Positions 58,879 to 64,000 of a stretch of DNA of 64,000 nt are shown one piece after another (within the stretch, counting starts at the first letter, position 1; every line of letters begins with the position of its first letter). The notes under the pieces were generated by a model. That model was not told where the DNA came from, did no database searches, and was given only the letters and a program-made list of their open reading frames with translations. Position numbers and translations under genes: made by a program. The stretch comes from Paracoccaceae bacterium (GTDB lineage Bacteria > Pseudomonadota > Alphaproteobacteria > Rhodobacterales > Rhodobacteraceae): the NCBI GenBank assembly GCA_019454225.1, contig CP075370.1, positions 186,001-250,000 of the forward strand, written 5' to 3'.

Positions 58879-60389
58879 ACCACTGGATCATTGCGCCCGT
58901 GGTACTGCCCGCAATGGTGGCACCGCTGATCGTGCTGGCGATGCGGCATGACCTGTTGCTGCAACGTGTGTTCTCGGTAGCGGCAACCGTGGCGCTCGTG
59001 CTGATCTCCGGCGGGCTGCTGTGGATGGCATCGCACAATCCCCCGATGGTCTATTTCCTGGGCGACTGGCCTGCCCCCTTCGGCATCGTCCTGGTGCTGG
59101 ACCGCCTGTCGGCGGTGATGGTTGCCCTGACGGCTGTCCTGGCGCTGATCGTGCAGCTTTATGCCATCGGCACCGGATGGGACGCGCGGGGGCGGCATTT
59201 CCACTCGCTGTGGCAGTTTCAGCTGATGGGGATCTGCGGCGCCTTCCTGACTGGTGACGCCTTCAACCTGTTCGTGTTCTTCGAGGTGCTGCTCATCGCC
59301 AGCTACGGGCTGATGATCCATGGCGGCGGGCGTGACCGCTTGCGGGCGGGGGTGCAGTATATCGGCTACAATCTGGTTGGCTCGACGCTGTTCCTGTTCG
59401 CTCTCGGTTCGGTCTATGCGGTGACCGGTACGCTGAACATGGCCGACATTGCCGTCAAGGTGGCGGCCCTGCCCGAAGGCGACACGGCGCTGCTGCGCGT
59501 TGCGGCGATCCTTCTGATCCTCGTTTTCGCCATCAAGGGCGCACTTGTCCCGCTGCAGTTCTGGCTGCCTGGCACCTATGCCAACGCGCCGGGGCCGGTG
59601 GCCGCGCTTTTCGCCATCATGACCAAGGTCGGCGCCTATGCGATCATCCGCATGTACACGCTGGCGTTCCCGCCCGACACACCTGCAACCGGCACGCTGT
59701 TCGCCGACCTGCTGATGCCCGCCGCCCTGATCACCCTTGCCATTGGCGCGATCGGTGTGATCGGTGCCACGGGCCTTGCCCGGCAGGCTGCGTTTGCCGC
59801 TGTCGCCTCGATGGGCACGCTGTTCATCGCGGTGGCCACCTTTACACCTCAGGGCACGGCGGCGGCGCTGTATTACCTGATCCATTCCACCCTGGCAGGC
59901 GCGGCGCTGTTCCTGATTGTGGACATGGTGATCTCGCGCCGCGGCACGGACCAGTCAGTCACCGCGCTGCCCCCGATTCCGCAGAACGGGCTCTTGGCGG
60001 CACTGTTCTTTGCCGCCGCGATCGCGATGGCGGGGATGCCGCCACTGTCAGGCTTCCTGGGCAAGCTTCTGGTGATGGACGCCACGCGGGCAAGCGGGAT
60101 GGTCGTGATCTGGTCTGTGATCCTGGTCACCTCGCTCATCACCATCATGGGTTTCGGTCGGACCGGTTCGACGGTGTTCTGGAAGGCCCATGCGAGCCCG
60201 GCCGATCATGTCGACCACCCGACGGAGGGCCTGGCCGTCACCTGCATCTTCGCGCTGCTGGCGTGCCTCGTTCTGATGACCGTGCTTGCCGGACAGATTG
60301 ACATTTTCCTGAACGCCACGGCAGCCGAACTGTATGATCGCGCGGCCTACATCGAAGCGGTCTTGGCACGCGCGGCAGAGGGGGGTTGA
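58875..60389 (+). CDS. mrpD: Mrp antiporter subunit D
   Basis: 504 aa, a homologue of ND4/ND2 antiporter-like subunits with about 14 helices. It shows TGDAFNLFVFFEVLLIASYG, KGALVPLQFWLPGTYANAPG and GMPPLSGFLGKLLVMDA. ATG overlaps the mrpC stop. Part of the proton pathway of the Mrp complex with MrpA. Confidence 0.95.
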   Translation: MNHWIIAPVVLPAMVAPLIVLAMRHDLLLQRVFSVAATVALVLISGGLLWMASHNPPMVYFLGDWPAPFGIVLVLDRLSAVMVALTAVLALIVQLYAIGTGWDARGRHFHSLWQFQLMGICGAFLTGDAFNLFVFFEVLLIASYGLMIHGGGRDRLRAGVQYIGYNLVGSTLFLFALGSVYAVTGTLNMADIAVKVAALPEGDTALLRVAAILLILVFAIKGALVPLQFWLPGTYANAPGPVAALFAIMTKVGAYAIIRMYTLAFPPDTPATGTLFADLLMPAALITLAIGAIGVIGATGLARQAAFAAVASMGTLFIAVATFTPQGTAAALYYLIHSTLAGAALFLIVDMVISRRGTDQSVTALPPIPQNGLLAALFFAAAIAMAGMPPLSGFLGKLLVMDATRASGMVVIWSVILVTSLITIMGFGRTGSTVFWKAHASPADHVDHPTEGLAVTCIFALLACLVLMTVLAGQIDIFLNATAAELYDRAAYIEAVLARAAEGG

Positions 60390-60390
60390 T

Positions 60391-60882
60391 ATGCTGAAAC
60401 GCCTGTTCCCGCATCCCTATCTGACGGTCCTGCTGATTATCACCTGGATGCTCCTGGTGAATGGCACCAAGCTGGGCAGCCTTGTCTTTGCTGTCATACT
60501 CGGCATCGTGATTCCGCTGCTGACCTCGCCCTACTGGCCGAACGCACCACGCCTGCGGAACATCCCGGCGATCATCGACTACGTCATGATCGTGCTTTGG
60601 GACATCGTGGTGTCGAACGTCGTGGTCGCGCGGATCGTGCTGTTCAAGCCGAACGGCCGCCTGCAGCCGGCATGGGTCACAATCCCGCTGGACCTGCGCA
60701 CCCCCGAGGCCATCACGGTTCTTGCGGGCACCATTACCATGACACCTGGCACCGTGACCGCCGACATGTCGGGCTGCGGGCGGGCGCTTCTGGTGCACTG
60801 CCTGCACGCCCCTGATCCGGACTCGGTCCGGGACGGGATCAAGGACCGCTATGAGACACGGCTGAAGAGGATCTTCGAATGA
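60391..60882 (+). CDS. mrpE: Mrp antiporter subunit E
   Basis: 163 aa from ATG at 60391, one base after mrpD. Two N-terminal helices (YLTVLLIITWMLLVNGTKLG), then the conserved IPLDLRTPEAITVLAGTITM and TPGTVTADM motif of MnhE. Overlaps mrpF by 4 bases. The longer frame to 60334 lies inside mrpD. Confidence 0.95.
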   Translation: MLKRLFPHPYLTVLLIITWMLLVNGTKLGSLVFAVILGIVIPLLTSPYWPNAPRLRNIPAIIDYVMIVLWDIVVSNVVVARIVLFKPNGRLQPAWVTIPLDLRTPEAITVLAGTITMTPGTVTADMSGCGRALLVHCLHAPDPDSVRDGIKDRYETRLKRIFE

Positions 60883-61154
60883 CGGTCATGGGCGCCGCGC
60901 TGACGTTTTCCTTTGCCTGCTTCGGTCTTGGCCTGTTGATGAACCTGTGGCGCATCTTTCGCGCACCGGGCGTGCCGGACCGCATTCTTGCGCTCGACAC
61001 GATGGTGATCAACGTGATCGCGCTGATCATCCTCTACGGCATCTCTGCCGGGTCGGGCGTGTATTTCGAGGCTGCGATGCTGTTCGCCATGACGGGCTTC
61101 GTTTCTACCGTGGCCTATGCGAAGTTCATCCTGCGCGGCGACATCATCGAGTGA
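60879..61154 (+). CDS. mrpF: Mrp antiporter subunit F
   Basis: 91 aa with three helices. The family pattern LMNLWRIFRAPGVPDRILALD is intact (RxxxGPxxxDRxxAxD-like). A small membrane subunit of the Mrp complex, also linked in the literature to cholate/Na+ efflux. Starts 4 bases inside mrpE. Confidence 0.94.
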   Translation: MTVMGAALTFSFACFGLGLLMNLWRIFRAPGVPDRILALDTMVINVIALIILYGISAGSGVYFEAAMLFAMTGFVSTVAYAKFILRGDIIE

Positions 61155-61164
61155 GGGCGCAGAG

Positions 61165-61557
61165 ATGAATCCGGCCTGGGAATACGCGATCGCGGCGCTG
61201 CTGGTGGCAGCGGGCGTCTTTGGCCTTGTGGGCTCATTCGGGCTCATCAAGCTGCCCGACACGATGACGCGCCTGCATGCTCCGACAAAGGCAACCACGC
61301 TGGGGGTGGGCGGCGTGCTGATCGCTTCGATGGCCTATTTCTGGGCGGCCGAGGGCAAGGTGTCGTGGCACGAGCTGATGATCACGATGTTCCTGTTCCT
61401 GACCGCACCGATCACCGCGAACCTGATCGCCAAGGCCCAGATCCATCGCACGAAGATGGAGGATCAGCTGCCCCCAACAGGCACCGGACGTTCCTGGGCC
61501 ACCTTCGACCCCGAGGCGGCGTCTGCCGTGGACGACGGCAAGGAAGCGCCGCGCTGA
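61165..61557 (+). CDS. mrpG: Mrp antiporter subunit G
   Basis: 130 aa from ATG at 61165, after GAGGG. MnhG features: VFGLVGSFGLIKLPDTMTRL, HAPTKATTLGVGG and LTAPITANLIAKAQ. The C-terminal ~30 residues are hydrophilic. Last gene of the mrpABCDEFG operon, 10 bases after mrpF. Confidence 0.95.
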   Translation: MNPAWEYAIAALLVAAGVFGLVGSFGLIKLPDTMTRLHAPTKATTLGVGGVLIASMAYFWAAEGKVSWHELMITMFLFLTAPITANLIAKAQIHRTKMEDQLPPTGTGRSWATFDPEAASAVDDGKEAPR

Positions 61558-61575
61558 TTTGACCGTAAGGTCAAA
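61558..61575. promoter_or_regulatory. Perfect dyad TTTGACC-GTAA-GGTCAAA at the deoC promoter
   Basis: An 18-bp perfect inverted repeat begins directly after the mrpG stop, and its TTGACC half can serve as a -35 element with a weak -10 near 61582-61588. The layout suits an operator for a dimeric regulator controlling deoC-aldehyde dehydrogenase. The trailing AAAA/TTTT could instead make it a weak terminator stem on the minus strand only. Confidence 0.45.
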
Positions 61576-61655
61576 AATCTTGCTACGCCGCCCTTGCGCG
61601 AATGGCGCAGCCCGTGCGAACTTCACGGCCATCCCCATCCCCGCAGGGGCAGGCC

Positions 61656-62651
61656 ATGCAGACCGAAACCGTTTCACGCACACACCTGCCTCAGGTTTCT
61701 GCGCACCATCATGCCCGAAACCCGGGCATGGAGCTTGATCTCGACTGGGTGGCGACGGTTCAGGCGAACACTTCGGCCATCGAGCGCCGCACTGCAACGC
61801 TGCCCGGCCGCCGCTCGGTCAAGAAGGAGTGGCAGGCGGCATGGTTGCTCAAGGCAATCAGCCTGATCGACCTGACGACGCTGTCGGGGGACGACACGCC
61901 GGGCCGGGTACGTCGGCTGTGTGCAAAGGCACGCCAACCGGTATCGCCCGGCATGCTTGACCGGCTTGGCCTGGCGGGCCTGACCGTCGGCGCCGTCTGC
62001 GTCTATCATGACATGGTCGAGACCGCTGTCCGTGCCCTGGAAGGGACGGCAATCCCGGTGGCCGCGGTCTCGACGGGTTTTCCGGCCGGGTTGTCCCCCT
62101 ATCGTCTGCGGCTCGCCGAGATCGGCGAGAGCGTGAAGGCGGGCGCCCGAGAGATCGACATCGTGATCTCGCGCCGCCATGTGCTGACACAGAACTGGCA
62201 TGCTCTCTACGACGAGATGCGTGAAATGCGTGAGGCCTGCGGGTCCGCGCATGTAAAGGCGATCCTGGCAACAGGTGAGCTTGGCACGCTGCGCAATGTG
62301 GCCCGCGCCAGCCTGGTGTGCATGATGGGGGGCGCCGATTTCATCAAGACATCAACCGGCAAGGAAGCGGTGAATGCCACGTTGCCGGTCAGCCTGACAA
62401 TGATCCGCGCGATCCGCGACTATCAGGACAGGACCGGCATGAAGGTGGGATACAAACCTGCAGGCGGCATAGCCAAGGCAAAGGACGCACTTCTTTACCT
62501 TTCACTGATGCGTGATGAACTGGGCCTGCCATGGTGCCAGCCCGACTTGTTCCGCTTCGGCGCATCCAGCCTTCTGGGCGACATCGAACGTCAACTGGAA
62601 CATCACCTGACGGGAACCTATTCGGCAGCGCACCGCCATGCGATGGGGTAG
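61656..62651 (+). CDS. deoC: Deoxyribose-phosphate aldolase
   Basis: 331 aa from ATG at 61656 after CAGGGG; an in-frame upstream start at 61602 is less likely. Class I aldolase barrel with GAREIDIVISRRHVL, VKAILATGELG, and the Schiff-base Lys in FIKTSTGKEAVNAT. It is longer at the N-terminus (~70 residues) than short DeoC, as in the eukaryote-like/alphaproteobacterial form. Splits deoxyribose-5-phosphate into acetaldehyde and glyceraldehyde-3-phosphate. The neighbouring aldehyde dehydrogenase would oxidise the acetaldehyde. Confidence 0.95.
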   Translation: MQTETVSRTHLPQVSAHHHARNPGMELDLDWVATVQANTSAIERRTATLPGRRSVKKEWQAAWLLKAISLIDLTTLSGDDTPGRVRRLCAKARQPVSPGMLDRLGLAGLTVGAVCVYHDMVETAVRALEGTAIPVAAVSTGFPAGLSPYRLRLAEIGESVKAGAREIDIVISRRHVLTQNWHALYDEMREMREACGSAHVKAILATGELGTLRNVARASLVCMMGGADFIKTSTGKEAVNATLPVSLTMIRAIRDYQDRTGMKVGYKPAGGIAKAKDALLYLSLMRDELGLPWCQPDLFRFGASSLLGDIERQLEHHLTGTYSAAHRHAMG

Positions 62652-62732
62652 CGTCCGACCCGGGCCGACTTCGGAGGTTGCCGGACCGCGCAAGAGTTCT
62701 CAGCCAAGACATGACAGCGAGACGGGGCCGAC

Positions 62733-64000
62733 ATGACGATCCGCGACATCTTCGACAGCCTGGCCTACGGTCCCGCCCCCGAAGGCGCGACCGAGGCAAT
62801 GGCCTGGCTGGACCGTCATGGCCGCCGTTTCGGCCACTGGATCGATGGCGCGTTCACGGCACCGGGCGACACCTTCGCCACCCGGAACCCTGCGACGGGA
62901 ACCGACCTTGCCGAGGTGACGCAGGGCACCGTTGACGATGTCGGCCGCGCAGTGGCGGCAGCCCGCCGCGCCCAGCCGAAATGGGCGCGTCTCGCTCCGC
63001 ATGCCCGTGCAAGATATCTGTACGCCCTGGGTCGGCTGGTGCAGAAGCACAGCCGCCTTCTTGCCGTTCTGGAAACGCTGGACAACGGCAAGCCCATCCG
63101 CGAAAGCCGCGACATCGACGTGCCGCTTGTCGCACGGCATTTCGGATACCACGCAGGCATGGCGCAGCTTCTGCCGGACGCTTTCCGGGGCATGGCGCCG
63201 CATGGTGTCTGCGCGGCTGTGATACCCTGGAACTTTCCGCTTCTGATGCTGGCCTGGAAGGTCGCGCCCGCATTAGCCGCCGGCAACACAGTCGTCCTGA
63301 AGCCTGCTGAGTGGACACCGCTGACGGCCCTTCTGTTCGCCGAAATGAGCCGAGAGGCCGGGTTGCCGAAGGGTGTGCTGAACATCGTCACGGGTGACGG
63401 CGCGACGGGTGCGGAACTGGTCAACGCGCCGGTGGACAAGGTCGCCTTTACGGGCTCGACCGATGTCGGGCGCCTGATCCGCGCGGCTACAGCCGGAACA
63501 GGCAAGGCCCTCACGCTCGAACTGGGTGGCAAGTCGCCCTACATCGTTTTCGATGACGCCGATCTCGACTCGGCAGTCGAGGGACTGGTGGACGCGATCT
63601 GGTTCAACGGCGGCCAGGTCTGCTGCGCGGGTTCGCGCCTTCTGGTTCAGGAAGGGGTCGCGGAACGTTTCCACCTCAAGCTGAGACGCCGCATGGACGG
63701 CCTGCGCATCGGCGATCCGCTGGACAAGTGCATCGACGTCGGCGCGGTTGTTCACCTCGAACAGCGGGCGCGCATCGCAGCGATGGTCGATGCCAATTCG
63801 GAAGGTGAGACCCATCGGGCCACCGGCACGCTGCCACCGACGGGATGCTACTATCCGCCAACGCTGATCTCCGGCCTGTCGCCTGCCAATCCGCTGATGC
63901 AGGAAGAGATATTCGGCCCGGTGCTGGTATCCTCGACCTTCCGCACTCCGGAAGAGGCGGTGGCGATGGCCAACAACACACGCTATGGCCTTGCCGCCAG
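62733..64000 (+). CDS. Aldehyde dehydrogenase, C-terminally cut by window edge
   Basis: 422 complete codons are visible; the gene continues past the right edge. NAD-dependent ALDH fold: VIPWNFPLLMLAWKVAPALA, FTGSTDVGR, catalytic Glu in LELGGKSPYIVFDDADLD, and catalytic Cys in FNGGQVCCAGSR. Late motif EEIFGPVLVSSTF is present. It follows deoC by 81 bases, probably in the same operon, and would turn acetaldehyde from DeoC into acetate. Other aldehydes are possible. Confidence 0.93.
   Translation, partial: MTIRDIFDSLAYGPAPEGATEAMAWLDRHGRRFGHWIDGAFTAPGDTFATRNPATGTDLAEVTQGTVDDVGRAVAAARRAQPKWARLAPHARARYLYALGRLVQKHSRLLAVLETLDNGKPIRESRDIDVPLVARHFGYHAGMAQLLPDAFRGMAPHGVCAAVIPWNFPLLMLAWKVAPALAAGNTVVLKPAEWTPLTALLFAEMSREAGLPKGVLNIVTGDGATGAELVNAPVDKVAFTGSTDVGRLIRAATAGTGKALTLELGGKSPYIVFDDADLDSAVEGLVDAIWFNGGQVCCAGSRLLVQEGVAERFHLKLRRRMDGLRIGDPLDKCIDVGAVVHLEQRARIAAMVDANSEGETHRATGTLPPTGCYYPPTLISGLSPANPLMQEEIFGPVLVSSTFRTPEEAVAMANNTRYGLAA

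Overview
The window is a high-GC (roughly two thirds G+C) bacterial chromosome segment. Gene content and order (rimP-nusA-ylxR-infB, accD-folC, argJ-mutT beside secA, an imuA-imuB-dnaE2 mutasome, a fused phaAB-type Mrp antiporter operon, Hedgehog/intein 'Hint' proteins) point to an alphaproteobacterium of the Rhodobacteraceae/Paracoccaceae type. It is nearly fully coding, about 55 genes. I see no rRNA, tRNA, CRISPR array, insertion sequence or prophage.

Left part (1-10640): an acid-sugar/carboxylate catabolic island. On the minus strand lie a MaoC hydratase, an EthD-like protein, a fumarylacetoacetase-family hydrolase close to 2,4-diketo-3-deoxy-L-fuconate hydrolases, a LacI-type repressor, a tripartite tricarboxylate transporter (tctC, tctB, tctA), a shikimate-dehydrogenase-like enzyme, and the first 27 codons of a four-carbon acid sugar kinase (otnK type) leaving the left edge. 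Divergently lie a CoA-transferase, a D-erythronate dehydrogenase-like enzyme and a DJ-1/PfpI protein. Two matching 16-bp palindromes, one at the tctC promoter and one between the divergent arms, look like operators of the LacI protein and tie the cluster into one regulon.

10641-24200: the error-prone translesion operon imuA-imuB-dnaE2 (minus), with an SOS-type GTTC-N7-GTTC box inside imuA just upstream of imuB; a 1662-aa RTX protein with a LamG-like insert and no local secretion genes; and a divergent 7TM-DISM histidine kinase/LuxR response regulator pair sharing a palindromic ribosome-binding sequence.

24200-47600: mostly housekeeping: pgsA, moaD-moaE, a NYN-LOTUS RNase-like protein, a 96-aa protein with a duplicated motif behind a second SOS-type box, an AraC regulator with a divergent SDR, accD-folC, radC flanked by CtrA-like motifs, a substrate-binding/OmpA fusion, secA, a parvulin isomerase, argJ, mutT, an unlisted 53-codon small gene, then rimP-nusA-ylxR-infB and mtnA separated by an intrinsic terminator.

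47600-64000: a 110-aa unknown, two adjacent Hint proteins (one lacking the catalytic Cys), dapE with a GNAT acetyltransferase, adenine deaminase, an EamA transporter, the six-gene Mrp Na+/H+ antiporter operon, and deoC followed by an aldehyde dehydrogenase cut by the right edge.
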